From: Phenylobacterium deserti
GTDB taxonomy: Bacteria > Pseudomonadota > Alphaproteobacteria > Caulobacterales > Caulobacteraceae
Length of the DNA: 64,000 bases
Assembly: GCF_003254705.1 (NCBI RefSeq)
Contig: NZ_QFYR01000003.1
Coordinates: forward strand, 1 to 64,000
Reading direction: 5' to 3'
The position numbers were made by a program, and so were the translations under genes. The stretch's first letter is position 1; the number at the start of each line of letters is the position of its first letter. The notes under the pieces were generated by a model. The model was not told where the DNA came from. It saw only the letters and a list, made by a program, of their open reading frames with translations, and did not search any database. This document shows, in pieces, positions 36,567 to 45,890 of this stretch.

Positions 36567-37500
36567 CGAGTTCGGAGAGATTGCGCGGCTCTTCCGGCCG
36601 CTGACCCGCGGAGACGCGGGGGCCTTCGACCTGCTGGACGACGCAGCGGTGATTCCGCAGCGGGCTGGCCATGATCTCGTGGTCACCAAGGACGCCATCG
36701 TCGAGGGCGTCCACTTCCCGGTCGGCGAGAAGCCGGACCTGATCGGCCGCAAGCTGCTGCGGGTGAACCTCTCCGATCTTGCGGCCAAGGCCGCCGAGCC
36801 GTTCGCCTGCTTCCTGGCGGTGGCCTGGCCGGCGGGCTTCGAAGTGCGGGACCGGGAGCGGTTTGCGCTCGGCCTGCACGCCGACCTGGAGACGTTTGGT
36901 CTGGCGCTTCTCGGTGGCGACACAGTCTCTACCCCAGGACCGTTCACAGCCAGTCTGACGGCGCTCGGCTGGGTGCCGCAGGGCCGCATGATCCGGCGCT
37001 CGGGCGCTCGACCCGGGGATCTGGTGATGGTCAGCGGCAACATCGGTGACGGCGTGCTCGGCCTGGACGCCGTTCAGGGGCGAATCGTCGACAGGGGGGG
37101 GCAGCTGGCGTTTCGCTACCGTTTCCCCGAGCCGCGTCTGGACCTGAGGGACCTGCTGCGAAAGTCCGCCACCGCTTCGGCGGACGTGTCCGATGGACTG
37201 ATCGCCGATGTACGTCACATCGCGCTGGCGAGCGGGGTCCAGATCCACCTCGATCTCGATCAGCTGCCCCTCTCACGCGGCGCCGCCACCTGGCTCGAGC
37301 AACAGCCGGACATCGCGGCTGCGCTGGTTCGCCTCGCCAGCGGCGGCGATGACTACGAGGTCGTCTGCACCCTGCCGCGCGGTGTTCGCCGGCCGCCTGG
37401 GTTCACCATCGTGGGCGAAGTGACAGAAGGCGAGGGTTTGGAGGTGCGCGCCGCTGGCCGCCCCGTCGATCCTGGCCAGGGTGGCTGGACCCACGTCTAA
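36553..37500 (+). CDS. thiL: Thiamine-monophosphate kinase
   Basis: The protein has 315 residues and starts [14 protein letters not shown]. It phosphorylates thiamine phosphate to the active diphosphate. Motifs are [11 protein letters not shown] with the Mg-binding Asp pair, [40 protein letters not shown] and [15 protein letters not shown]. It is the last gene of the nrdR-rib-nusB operon. Confidence 0.95.
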   Translation: MSGADEFGEIARLFRPLTRGDAGAFDLLDDAAVIPQRAGHDLVVTKDAIVEGVHFPVGEKPDLIGRKLLRVNLSDLAAKAAEPFACFLAVAWPAGFEVRDRERFALGLHADLETFGLALLGGDTVSTPGPFTASLTALGWVPQGRMIRRSGARPGDLVMVSGNIGDGVLGLDAVQGRIVDRGGQLAFRYRFPEPRLDLRDLLRKSATASADVSDGLIADVRHIALASGVQIHLDLDQLPLSRGAATWLEQQPDIAAALVRLASGGDDYEVVCTLPRGVRRPPGFTIVGEVTEGEGLEVRAAGRPVDPGQGGWTHV

Positions 37501-37571
37501 AAGCGAGCCGCGGAACCGCGGCCATTGCTGGGGATTGGCAGAGCGCGCGTTGGGTGCGCGGAGTCTGTCCT

Positions 37572-38621
37572 ATGCCCATGCCCGTCGGGCTACTCTCGCT
37601 GGCGACGGCGTCGCCGGCACACCAGTTGCCTCAGGACGAGGTCGCGGATGTGGCGCGTGGTCTATTTGCCGACCGCTTCCCGCAATTCGAGCGCATGGCG
37701 CCGGTGTTCCACACGGCAGGGATCCGCACCCGCCAGGCAGCCATGCCGATGGAATGGTACCTTGAACCTCGCGGCTGGCCCGAACGCATGGAGGCTTACA
37801 CGCGAGTGGGCCTCGACCTCTTCGTGCGCAGCGCTCGGGCGGCGCTCGATGAGGCCGGGATAAGCGGAGCCGATATCGACATCATTGTCACTGTTTCCTC
37901 CACCGGCATCGCCACCCCAAGCCTGGAGGCCCGCGCCATGGGCCAACTGGGCTTCCGGCCGGACGCCGCGCGCGTGCCGGTGTTCGGCGTTGGTTGCGCT
38001 GGCGGGGCGACAGGTTTGGCGATCGCCTCACGCCTCGCGGCCTCGCAACCTGGAGCTCGGGTGCTGCTGGTCTGTGTGGAGCTCTGCACCTTGTCGTTTC
38101 GGATGGACGACCTCTCCAAGGCCGACATCGTGGCGACCGCCCTGTTTGGCGACGGAGCGGTAGCCTGCGTGTTGCAGGCGGGAGCGGAAGGCTTTGCCCA
38201 GGTGGTCGGACGGGCGGAGCACACCTGGCCAGACACCTTGGACGTGATGGGCTGGCGCATCGACCCGCAGGGGCTTGGCGTTATCTTCGCCAGGGCGATT
38301 CCGCCGTTTGCGCGCCAGAAGTTGCGTCCGGCCATGGATAGCATGCTGGCGACGCAGGACCTCTCGGTCGAGACCGTCAATCGCTTCATCTGCCATCCTG
38401 GCGGCATGAAGGTCTTGGAGGCCCTGGAAGCCAGCCTGGAGCTCGGACAGGGCAGTCTCGACCATGAGCGGGAGGTGCTGGCGGAGCATGGCAACATGTC
38501 GTCGCCGACAGTGCTCTACGTCCTGGACCGAGCCCGCCAGGCAGGGCTTCCACCGCGCTCCGTTGTGACCGCTCTGGGTCCCGGGTTCACCGCCAGCACC
38601 GTGACCTTGCAAGCGGCATGA
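37572..38621 (+). CDS. Type III polyketide synthase (chalcone synthase-like)
   Basis: The protein has 349 residues from ATG 37572 (MPMPVGLLSLATASPAHQL). The Cys-His-Asn triad is in place: Cys at about residue 142 in VFGVGCAGGATGL, His in RFICHPGGMKVLEAL, Asn in HGNMSSPTVLYVL. Such enzymes extend fatty acyl-CoA starters with malonyl-CoA to alkylpyrones or alkylresorcinols. Its stop overlaps the following isoprenylcysteine-type methyltransferase by 4 bp, the same pairing as BpsA-BpsB in Bacillus and SrsA-SrsB in Streptomyces. The product here is inferred, not shown. Confidence 0.92.
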   Translation: MPMPVGLLSLATASPAHQLPQDEVADVARGLFADRFPQFERMAPVFHTAGIRTRQAAMPMEWYLEPRGWPERMEAYTRVGLDLFVRSARAALDEAGISGADIDIIVTVSSTGIATPSLEARAMGQLGFRPDAARVPVFGVGCAGGATGLAIASRLAASQPGARVLLVCVELCTLSFRMDDLSKADIVATALFGDGAVACVLQAGAEGFAQVVGRAEHTWPDTLDVMGWRIDPQGLGVIFARAIPPFARQKLRPAMDSMLATQDLSVETVNRFICHPGGMKVLEALEASLELGQGSLDHEREVLAEHGNMSSPTVLYVLDRARQAGLPPRSVVTALGPGFTASTVTLQAA

Positions 38622-39124
38622 TCGCTTCGGTTCTCATCCTGACGTTCGTGACGCTCCAGCGGTTGGCCGAACTGGTGATCGCCCGCCGCAATACTCGTCA
38701 GTTGCTGGCCGCGGGCGGGGTTGAAGTCGGCGCAGAGCACTATCCGTTGATCGTGGGCCTGCATTCGGCCTGGATCGTCGGGCTGTGGCTGCTCGCCCGG
38801 GACGAGCCGCCGGACCTTGCTTGGCTCGCCGTGTATGCAGTCCTGCAGGTGCTTCGGGTCTGGGTGCTGGCGTCCATCGGCCGGCGCTGGACAACACGGA
38901 TCATCGTCGTGCCGGGCGAGACCTTGGTGCGTCGTGGCCCGTATCGCTTCCTGTCGCACCCCAACTACGCCGTCGTGGTCGCAGAGATCGCCGTGCTGCC
39001 CCTCGTTTTCGACATGCCGGCCTATGCCGCGGTGTTCACCCTGCTCAACGCCTCGGTGCTCTGGATCCGGATTCGGGCGGAGGGCGCGGCGCTTCGGGCG
39101 AACGCCGCGCCGGTCAGTACCTAG
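38618..39124 (+). CDS. Isoprenylcysteine carboxyl methyltransferase family membrane protein
   Basis: The protein has 168 residues with about four membrane spans and starts MIASVLILTFVTLQRLAEL. The C-terminal signature VPGETLVRRGPYRFLSHPNYAVVVAEI is the family's SAM-binding and catalytic region. Partners of type III polyketide synthases in this family O-methylate the alkylpyrone or resorcinol product. Translational overlap with the synthase supports that role. It meets the aspartyl protease gene convergently with a 4-bp overlap. Confidence 0.9.
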   Translation: MIASVLILTFVTLQRLAELVIARRNTRQLLAAGGVEVGAEHYPLIVGLHSAWIVGLWLLARDEPPDLAWLAVYAVLQVLRVWVLASIGRRWTTRIIVVPGETLVRRGPYRFLSHPNYAVVVAEIAVLPLVFDMPAYAAVFTLLNASVLWIRIRAEGAALRANAAPVST

Positions 39125-40065
39125 AGGTCGAACCTCACCGACGCTTTGCCGAAGTCGAGCGCCACGGTGCTGAACTCCGACAGAAGGTCCATGCCGATCA
39201 CCAGGGCCGGCTTTTCCTCGACTCCCCACACCCGGAACACGTGCGTGTTGGCGTGGACCACCGGCACGTTGCCCAGGCGAAGGCCGCCGAGGCGCAGGAA
39301 GGGCAGGTAGATCAGGTCGCCAATGAACGGCTCGCCCATGATGGTCTCGAGCCGCACCGGGCTCGGCTTGCGCTGGAGCCCTTGGGTGGGATCGATCCGG
39401 GCCACCAGGCGGCGCAGTGGGTCGTTGCACATGGTGATCTGGGAGCCTGAGTCGATCAGCGCCTGGATCGGTCGGTAGCTGACGTCGGCGTCGACGATGG
39501 TGAGCTGCCCCCAACGCTGGCGCGCGGGCACCACGACGCTGTTCAGCCGGGGCGGGTCGTTGCGGGAGAAGGTGATCTCGAGCCGCTTCTCCTTGATGTT
39601 GAGCACCAGTCGTTGGCCCTTGAGCCAGTCGACGCCCAGCACGCCGCCGAGCTGGTCGCTCTTCAGCGGCAAGGCAGGGGCCCGGACCCGGCGGCGATTG
39701 CGGCGGCCGACCTGCAACTCGTGGATCATGACCGCGGGCCGGGTCTGAACCCCGATGACGCTGTGGACCCGGGCAGGCGGCGCTGGGGTCAGCTCCAAAT
39801 GCTCGGCCAAGCGGCGCGAGACGCAGGAGACGTTCGCGCCGGTGTCGATCAAGAAGGGGTAGGGGCCCTGGCCGTTGACGCCGACGGGCGCGACCATGGT
39901 GGAATAGGGATCGCCGGTGGTGTCGAGGCTGGTTTCAGGGTCTTCGTCCGGGGCGGTGACCACGGAGGTTCCAACGAGCGGCGGCTCGGGGTCGGCCAGA
40001 GCGTGGCCGGGCCAGAGCGCCGTGGCGGCGAGGGCGCCGAAAGCCTCGCGACGCGAGTACGCCAT
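39121..40065 (-). CDS. Exported retropepsin-like aspartyl protease with two domains
   Basis: The protein has 314 residues from ATG 40065 with GGAGG 7-8 nt upstream. The N-terminus MAYSRREAFGALAATALW resembles a twin-arginine signal. Two retropepsin-like units are seen, each with a catalytic motif: FLIDTGANVSCVS (about residue 70) and ALIDSGSQITMC (about residue 205). This resembles a single-chain, two-lobe acid protease. Periplasmic location is inferred. Target proteins are unknown. Confidence 0.88.
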   Translation of the reverse strand: MAYSRREAFGALAATALWPGHALADPEPPLVGTSVVTAPDEDPETSLDTTGDPYSTMVAPVGVNGQGPYPFLIDTGANVSCVSRRLAEHLELTPAPPARVHSVIGVQTRPAVMIHELQVGRRNRRRVRAPALPLKSDQLGGVLGVDWLKGQRLVLNIKEKRLEITFSRNDPPRLNSVVVPARQRWGQLTIVDADVSYRPIQALIDSGSQITMCNDPLRRLVARIDPTQGLQRKPSPVRLETIMGEPFIGDLIYLPFLRLGGLRLGNVPVVHANTHVFRVWGVEEKPALVIGMDLLSEFSTVALDFGKASVRFDL

Positions 40066-40192
40066 GTACAGTCCTCCCCCCGCTAGTCCTCTGTTATTTC
40101 TGCGGGTTGACAGAAAGAATATCACTGTTCGGCGAGGTCGTCATGCGGTGTCGCTTCACGATCGGGAAACCGGACGGGGGCAGAGTGAGCCG

Positions 40193-40627
40193 ATGCTGCG
40201 CCGCGCTTTCCTCGCCGTTCCGTTCCTGCTGGCCGCCGGCTCGCCGGCCCTGGCGTCGGGGGCCGGGGGCAAGGGGGAGAAGAAGGCCGACGTCGGCCAG
40301 TACGTCGACCTGCAGCCGGTAGCGATCCCCATCGTGCTGGAAGGCCAGCTGGTGAACTATGTGTTCGTCTACGTCCGGCTGAACCTGGGCGCCAACTCGG
40401 ACATCTCGCGTTGGCGGCAGAACGAGCCGGTGTTCCGCGACCGGCTGGTGCGGATGGCCCATCGCCAGTCCTTTGTCCTAGCCGGCGATCCCCAGAAGGT
40501 GGACGCGCCCAAGCTGAGCGCCGCCATGCAGCGCGAAGCGGTGTCGATCACCGGACCCGGGGTGATCAAGTCGGTGGCGATCACCTCCCAAACCTCCCGC
40601 GGCCGCGCCCAGCCCGTTCGCCGCTAA
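40193..40627 (+). CDS. Exported protein of unknown function
   Basis: The protein has 144 residues and starts [23 protein letters not shown], a clear signal peptide. The mature part has [29 protein letters not shown] and [18 protein letters not shown]. This pattern (a beta strand pair, then a helix with FRDxLVR-AHR) recurs in Caulobacterales proteins of unknown role and faintly recalls FliL-like periplasmic domains. It is divergent from the protease across a 127-bp gap containing TTGACA at 40107. Confidence 0.65.
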   Translation: MLRRAFLAVPFLLAAGSPALASGAGGKGEKKADVGQYVDLQPVAIPIVLEGQLVNYVFVYVRLNLGANSDISRWRQNEPVFRDRLVRMAHRQSFVLAGDPQKVDAPKLSAAMQREAVSITGPGVIKSVAITSQTSRGRAQPVRR

Positions 40628-40660
40628 GCGAACCCGCGTTCGCAGAACGCAGGTGCGCAC
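40627..40660 (+). other. Cluster of overlapping short inverted repeats upstream of hppA
   Basis: GCGAAC (40627) pairs with GTTCGC (40637), while GCGTTC (40635) pairs with GAACGC (40644); the two overlap and exclude each other. GGTGCGCACC (40651-40660) is a perfect palindrome. It starts the 194-bp gap before hppA. No T run follows, so a simple terminator is unlikely. Confidence 0.4.
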
Positions 40661-40821
40661 CGTTGCGCGCCCTCTCTTTCCTTGGCAGTGTCCCTTGGCT
40701 GAAGACACGGAGCGGCGATCGATCGCTCCGGCTTGGGGAAACGTCAGGGGCTGGGAGAGACGGCGCCGGATCCGCTCCAGGCGTCGCGCATCCCCCTCCG
40801 CGCAACGGAAGGGCGCATTTC

Positions 40822-42951
40822 ATGAGTACTACGCTTACGCTGGTGATACTCGCCGGCTTACTCGCCGTCCTGTACGGCGCAGTCCAGGCGCGCGCCTTGC
40901 TCAAGGCCTCGCCAGGCAACGCCCGAATGCAGGAGATCGCGGCGGCCATTCAAGAAGGCGCGCAGGCCTATCTGCGCCGGCAGTACACCACCATCGCCAT
41001 CGTGGGCGTGGTCATCCTCATCATCGTCGCCCTGTTGATCGGCCCGCTGGCGGCGATCGGCTTCCTGATCGGCGCCGTGCTGTCCGGCCTTGCGGGCTTT
41101 GCGGGCATGCTCATCTCGGTGCGCGCCAATGTGCGCACCGCGCAAGCCGCATCGGAGGGGCTGGAGAAGGGCCTTTCGCTGGCCTTCCGCGCGGGCGCCG
41201 TCACCGGGATGCTGGTGGCCGGCTTCGCCCTCCTGGGCGTGTCGGTCTACTTCTACGTCCTGACCGGACCGATGGACTACGACGCCACCAGCCGTGACGT
41301 GGTCGACAGCCTGGTGGCGCTGGGCTTCGGCGCCAGCCTGATCTCCATCTTCGCCCGCCTGGGCGGCGGCATCTTCACCAAGGGCGCCGACGTGGGCGGC
41401 GACATGGTCGGCAAGGTCGAGGCCGGCATTCCGGAAGACGATCCGCGCAACGCCGCGACCATCGCCGACAACGTGGGCGACAACGTGGGCGACTGCGCCG
41501 GCATGGCCGCCGACCTGTTCGAGACCTATGCAGTGACCACAGTGGCCACCATGGTCCTGGCGGCGATCTTCTTCCGCGGCACGGACGCCGTGAGCGCGAT
41601 GATGCTTCTGCCGCTGGCGATCTGCGGCATCTGCATCGTCACCTCGATCATCGGCACCTTCTTCGTGCGGCTGGGCAAGAGCCGCAACATCATGGGCGCT
41701 CTCTATCAGGGCCTGATCGTCACCGGCGTGCTGTCCATCCTCGCCATCTGGTGGGTCACCAACCAGCTGGTCCCGGACGGCGTTCTCGACGTCAACGGCC
41801 AAGCCTACAGCGGCTCGAGCCTGTTCTGGTGCGGCGTCGCGGGCCTGGCGGTCACCGCCGCCATCGTGGTGATCACCGAGTTCTACACCGGCACAGGCTT
41901 CCGGCCGGTGAAGTCGGTGGCCAAGGCTTCAGTCTCCGGCCACGGCACCAACGTCATCCAGGGCTTGGCCATGTCGCTGGAGTCCACGGCCCTGCCGGCG
42001 CTGACCATCATCATCGGCATCATCGTCACCTACAGCCTGGCGGGCCTGTTCGGCATCGCCATCGCTACCACCGCCATGCTGTCGCTGGCCGGCTTCATCG
42101 TCGCCCTGGACGCCTTTGGACCGGTGACCGACAACGCCGGCGGCATCGCCGAGATGGCGGGCCTCCCGCCGGAAGTGCGGGTGTCCACCGACGCCCTGGA
42201 CGCGGTGGGCAACACCACCAAGGCGGTGACCAAGGGTTACGCCATCGGCTCGGCGGGCCTGGGGGCGCTGGTGCTGTTCGCCGCCTACACGGAAGACCTT
42301 CGCTACTTCTCGGCCAACGCCGCGCCGGGCTCGTTCTTCGACGGGCTGGGCGAAGTGGCCTTCGATCTGTCCAACCCGTACGTGGTGGTGGGCCTGCTGT
42401 TCGGCGGGCTGCTGCCGTTCCTGTTCGGCGGCCTCTCGATGACCGCCGTCGGCCGCGCCGCCGAATCGGTGGTCGAGGAAGTGCGCCGTCAGTTCCGCGA
42501 GAACCCCGGCATCATGACTGGGGAGGTGAAGCCCGAATACGGGCGGGCAGTGGACATCCTGACCCGTTCGGCGATCCGCGAGATGATCGTGCCCAGCCTG
42601 CTGCCGGTGGCCAGCCCCATCGTCCTGTTCGTGGTGATCAACGCCATCGCGGGCAAGGCGAACGCCTTCGCCTGCCTGGGCGCCATGCTGATGGGCGTGA
42701 TCGTCACCGGCCTGTTCGTCGCCATCTCGATGACCAGCGGCGGCGGCGCCTGGGACAACGCCAAGAAGCTGATCGAAGAGGGCCACTTCGGCGGCAAGGG
42801 CTCCGACGCCCACAAGGCGGCGGTGACCGGCGACACGGTGGGCGACCCCTACAAGGACACCGCCGGGCCGGCGGTGAACCCGATGATCAAGATCACCAAC
42901 ATCGTGGCGCTGCTGCTGCTGGCGGTGCTGGCCAACGGCGCGCTCGGCTGA
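40822..42951 (+). CDS. hppA: Membrane-bound proton-pumping pyrophosphatase, K+-independent type
   Basis: The protein has 709 residues and about 16 membrane spans, starting [19 protein letters not shown] with GGAAGGG upstream. The PPi-binding loop has [25 protein letters not shown] residues ([15 protein letters not shown], then [19 protein letters not shown]). The GNTTKA segment has Lys at about residue 466, where K+-dependent enzymes have Ala, so it should be K+-independent and pump H+. It stores energy of biosynthetic PPi as a proton gradient. A strong terminator follows. Confidence 0.96.
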   Translation: MSTTLTLVILAGLLAVLYGAVQARALLKASPGNARMQEIAAAIQEGAQAYLRRQYTTIAIVGVVILIIVALLIGPLAAIGFLIGAVLSGLAGFAGMLISVRANVRTAQAASEGLEKGLSLAFRAGAVTGMLVAGFALLGVSVYFYVLTGPMDYDATSRDVVDSLVALGFGASLISIFARLGGGIFTKGADVGGDMVGKVEAGIPEDDPRNAATIADNVGDNVGDCAGMAADLFETYAVTTVATMVLAAIFFRGTDAVSAMMLLPLAICGICIVTSIIGTFFVRLGKSRNIMGALYQGLIVTGVLSILAIWWVTNQLVPDGVLDVNGQAYSGSSLFWCGVAGLAVTAAIVVITEFYTGTGFRPVKSVAKASVSGHGTNVIQGLAMSLESTALPALTIIIGIIVTYSLAGLFGIAIATTAMLSLAGFIVALDAFGPVTDNAGGIAEMAGLPPEVRVSTDALDAVGNTTKAVTKGYAIGSAGLGALVLFAAYTEDLRYFSANAAPGSFFDGLGEVAFDLSNPYVVVGLLFGGLLPFLFGGLSMTAVGRAAESVVEEVRRQFRENPGIMTGEVKPEYGRAVDILTRSAIREMIVPSLLPVASPIVLFVVINAIAGKANAFACLGAMLMGVIVTGLFVAISMTSGGGAWDNAKKLIEEGHFGGKGSDAHKAAVTGDTVGDPYKDTAGPAVNPMIKITNIVALLLLAVLANGALG

Positions 42952-42975
42952 TCACGGCTGAGGCCTGAACGAAAG

Positions 42976-43010
42976 ACGCCCCGGAGAGCGATCTCCGGGG
43001 CGTTGATCTT
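42976..43010 (+). terminator. Rho-independent terminator of hppA
   Basis: A perfect 12-bp stem ACGCCCCGGAGA (42976-42987) and TCTCCGGGGCGT (42992-43003) with a GCGA loop, followed by TGATCTTT. It also lies at the end of the convergent bamE. Confidence 0.75.
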
Positions 43011-43029
43011 TGTGGAGCTGGAGGCGCTC

Positions 43030-43515
43030 TTAGCGGCGGTCGCCCGGCCGGTTGCCCGGCACGGTTTCGTCGTCCTGCGGAAGCATGGAGCCGCGGCCCA
43101 CGGTGCCCAGCAGCTGCTCGAGCACGGTCAGCTCGCGGCCGCGGGTGGGGGTCTCGCGCCGATTGTAGGCGACCACCTTGCCGTCCTTGAGCGTGTAGTG
43201 GTTCACGCTCTCGACGACTTCGCTGTCCTTGTTGAAGGAGATGGCGGTGACGTTGCGCTGCACGACGCGCGGCTTGCGGAAGGCGACCCGCTCCTTGACC
43301 TGGTTCATGTAGAACCAGACGTTGGGATCGAAGGTCGACTGGGCCGAGGGCGAGCCGAGCTTGCCGCGCACGGTGGACTTGGTGTCCGTGCCGACAGCCA
43401 CCTCTTCCGGCTTCGACTCGATGGCCTGGAAGCCCGAGTAGGTCTTGATGGGCGCGCAGGCGCCGAGCCCGGAGAGGGCGACGACGGCGACGGCGAAAGC
43501 GGCGCGGCGAAACAT
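43030..43515 (-). CDS. bamE: Outer membrane assembly lipoprotein BamE
   Basis: The protein has 161 residues from ATG 43515 (MFRRAAFAVAVVALSGLGAC). Lipobox LGAC with Cys20 marks it as a lipoprotein. The SmpA/OmlA fold follows: VAVGTDTKSTVRGKLGSPSAQSTFD, NVWFYMNQVKER, AISFNKDSEVVESVNHYTL. It is part of the BAM complex that folds outer-membrane proteins. A TTG three codons upstream is closer to the AAGGA site and is an alternative start. Confidence 0.92.
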   Translation of the reverse strand: MFRRAAFAVAVVALSGLGACAPIKTYSGFQAIESKPEEVAVGTDTKSTVRGKLGSPSAQSTFDPNVWFYMNQVKERVAFRKPRVVQRNVTAISFNKDSEVVESVNHYTLKDGKVVAYNRRETPTRGRELTVLEQLLGTVGRGSMLPQDDETVPGNRPGDRR

Positions 43516-43621
43516 GCTGTTCAAGCTGTCCTTGCTCTGGAGGCTTTGACCTATCGCTCGCCGCCTCTTAGTTCAATGCCGCCCTTACGCGGGGCTTTCG
43601 GCGAAATCGAGGCCAATCGAG

Positions 43622-44149
43622 ATGCTCAACCGTCTGTTCCGTCCACGGCCTGCCCGACTGACGGGCCGGGCCCTCTACGCTTCCTGCGTGGAACAGGCGC
43701 GCTCGCCGGCGCTCTACACCGCTTTCGGAGCGCCCGACACGCCCACCGGCCGCTTTGAAATCTACACCCTGCACATCGTGGCCCTGCTGGACCGGCTGGG
43801 CGGCCATGGGCCGCAGGCGGCGGAAACCGCGCAGGCGCTGTTCGACACCTATGTGAAGGCCCTGGACCACGCCTTGCGCGAGCTGGGGGTGGGGGACCTG
43901 TCCGTGGGCAAGAAGATGCGCAAGCTGGGCGAGGCCTTCTTCGGCCGGGCCAAGTCGTACCAGAACGCCTACAAGGCGCTGCCCGATCGCAGCGAGCTGG
44001 AAGCGCTGATCGCCCGCACGGTCTACGCGGGCGGCGATGGGGCTAAGGCGACTGAACTGGCGGCCTACGCGGCCGCGCAACGTGAACACCTCGAAGGCCA
44101 GCCGCTGGACGAGATCCTGGCCGGCCGCATCACCTGGAGGGCCGCATGA
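43622..44149 (+). CDS. Ubiquinol-cytochrome c reductase chaperone family protein (CBP3-like)
   Basis: The protein has 175 residues and starts MLNRLFRPRPARL. It has the helical family pattern: LYASCVEQARSPALYTAFGAPDTPTGRFEIYTLHIVALLDRL, GVGDLSVGKKMRKLGEAFFGRAKSY. The family is the bacterial relative of CBP3/UQCC1, which aids assembly of cytochrome b in complex III. It is coupled by an ATGA to the DUF177 gene, a usual alphaproteobacterial neighbour. Confidence 0.9.
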   Translation: MLNRLFRPRPARLTGRALYASCVEQARSPALYTAFGAPDTPTGRFEIYTLHIVALLDRLGGHGPQAAETAQALFDTYVKALDHALRELGVGDLSVGKKMRKLGEAFFGRAKSYQNAYKALPDRSELEALIARTVYAGGDGAKATELAAYAAAQREHLEGQPLDEILAGRITWRAA

Positions 44150-44667
44150 GCGAGGCCTGGACCGACATCGTCAAACTGCACGAGCTCGCCCGCGGGCCCG
44201 TCAGCGTCAAACTGGAAGCCAACGAAGCCCAGCGCGCCAAGATCGCCCGGGACCTTGCCCTCAAGAGCCTTCCGTCGCTGAGCGCCGAAGTGACCGTCCG
44301 CCCCTGGCTGGACGGTGCGGAGCTGTCGGGCAGGTTCCGGGCTGTGGTCGAGCAGATCTGCGGCGTGACGCTGGAGCCGTTCGAACAGCCTCTGAGGGGC
44401 GACATCGAGATCCGCGTCGTCCCCGCCGGCAGCCCGCACGCGCGCCCTGACGAGGAAGGCGATGTCGAGCTCGACATGGAATCACCTGATCCGCCCGACG
44501 TGCTGGAAAGCGACTCAATCGACGTGGCCGCCTACGTCGTGGAGCACCTGGCGCTGGAAATCGATCCGTTCCCGCGCAAGCCGGGCGCCGAGTTCGACTA
44601 CCAGCCGCCCCCGGAGGAGATGTCCCCGTTCGCGGTGCTGAAGAAGCTGCAGGATCCCGAGGCCTAG
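44146..44667 (+). CDS. YceD/DUF177 family protein
   Basis: The protein has 173 residues and starts MSEAWTDIVKLHELARGPVSV. The conserved core is VEQICGVTLEPFEQPLRGDIEIR, then a long acidic stretch, and DSIDVAAYVVEHLALEIDPFPRKPG. The family (DUF177, YceD) is linked to 23S rRNA accumulation and large-subunit assembly. It often precedes rpmF and plsX; here rpmF is missing and plsX follows after 164 bp. That gap holds an inverted repeat GCGGGGCG/CGCCCCGC (about 44690-44725) but no gene. Confidence 0.9.
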   Translation: MSEAWTDIVKLHELARGPVSVKLEANEAQRAKIARDLALKSLPSLSAEVTVRPWLDGAELSGRFRAVVEQICGVTLEPFEQPLRGDIEIRVVPAGSPHARPDEEGDVELDMESPDPPDVLESDSIDVAAYVVEHLALEIDPFPRKPGAEFDYQPPPEEMSPFAVLKKLQDPEA

Positions 44668-44831
44668 AGGGCGCAGTTTGCATCTGCGAAAGCGGGGCGT
44701 ATCGTCGGCCCGATTCAGCGCCCCGCGTTCGTCCGGCCGCCTGCGCCGTTGAAAGTCGTTTAACTATAGGCGCCTAACCAGCAGAGGGTGAGCCCCGATG
44801 CTCCGGGCGCCCGAAGGGATAAAGCCTTCTC

Positions 44832-45890
44832 TTGACCGACACTCTGGTGATTTCCGTCGACGCCATGGGCGGGGACCACGGGCCGTCCGTGGTGATTCCG
44901 GCGGTGGCGCAGGCGATTGCGTCCTCGCCCGCGAACGTCCGCTTCCTGATCCACGGAAACGAGGCGGCGATCGCTCCCGAACTGGCTCGCTGCAAGGGCG
45001 TGCTCGCCCGCGCCGAGGTCCGCCACGCCGAAAAGGTGGTTGGCATGGACGAGAAGCCGGCGCAGGCCCTGCGCCGGGCCAAGGGCACGTCCATGTGGAA
45101 CGCCGTCGAATCGGTGCGTGACGGCGAGGCGGTGGCCGCCCTGTCGGCGGGCAACACCGGCGCTTTGATGGCGGTGTCCAAGCTGATCCTGCGGATGAGC
45201 GCGGACCTGGAGCGTCCCGCCCTGGTGGCCAGCATTCCGCACGGCGGGGGCGTGACCACGTTCCTCGATGTTGGGGCCAACGTCGATTGCGACGCCGAGC
45301 GGCTGGTGGAGTTCGCCGTCATGGGCGAGGCCTATCACCGGGCCGCGCACGGCGCGCCGCGTCCGACCGTGGGCCTGCTGAACGTCGGCTCGGAAGACAT
45401 GAAGGGCCACGAGGAGGTCCGCGAGGCGCACCGCATCCTGCGCGAAGGCGGGCTGGACCTGGATTATCGCGGCTTCGTGGAAGGCGACGACCTGACCCGC
45501 GGGGCGGTGGATGTGGTGGTCACCGACGGCTTCACCGGCAATGTGGCGCTGAAGGCCATGGAAGGCGCGGCGCGTTTCATCACCAACGAGCTGCGTTCAG
45601 CTTTGACGTCGAACCTCGGCGCCAGCCTGGGCGCCATGCTGGCGCGGCCCTCGCTGCGCCGGTTCCGCGACCGCCTAAACCCGCCGCCGGCCGCGCCCCT
45701 GCTGGGTTTGAACGGCATCGTGCTGAAGTGTCACGGCGGAGCGAGCGCGCGGGACTTCGCGCAGGCGCTTAAGGTGGCGGCCGAACTTGCCCAGAGCGGG
45801 TTCGCCGCCGAGATCGAACGCAATATGAGACGCCTGCCGGCCGCTATGAGCGTGACGGCCGCCGCGTCCGCCGATGGAGCCGCCGAGTGA
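44832..45890 (+). CDS. plsX: Phosphate acyltransferase PlsX
   Basis: The protein has 352 residues and begins at TTG 44832, giving MTDTLVISVDAMGGDHGP; no ATG or GTG lies nearby upstream in frame, and the GTG at 44847 would cut the first strand. It makes acyl-phosphate from acyl-ACP for phospholipid synthesis. Motifs are VISVDAMGGDHGPSVV, LSAGNTGALMAVSKLIL, LLNVGSEDMKGHE and VVVTDGFTGNVALKAMEGA. It overlaps fabH by 4 bp, a classic pair. Confidence 0.95.
   Translation: MTDTLVISVDAMGGDHGPSVVIPAVAQAIASSPANVRFLIHGNEAAIAPELARCKGVLARAEVRHAEKVVGMDEKPAQALRRAKGTSMWNAVESVRDGEAVAALSAGNTGALMAVSKLILRMSADLERPALVASIPHGGGVTTFLDVGANVDCDAERLVEFAVMGEAYHRAAHGAPRPTVGLLNVGSEDMKGHEEVREAHRILREGGLDLDYRGFVEGDDLTRGAVDVVVTDGFTGNVALKAMEGAARFITNELRSALTSNLGASLGAMLARPSLRRFRDRLNPPPAAPLLGLNGIVLKCHGGASARDFAQALKVAAELAQSGFAAEIERNMRRLPAAMSVTAAASADGAAE

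Noticed and set aside
41751..42968. 405-codon plus-strand frame inside hppA in another phase
   Set aside because: Arg/Gly/His-rich shadow of the pyrophosphatase. The hppA frame carries the PPi-binding motifs and membrane spans.
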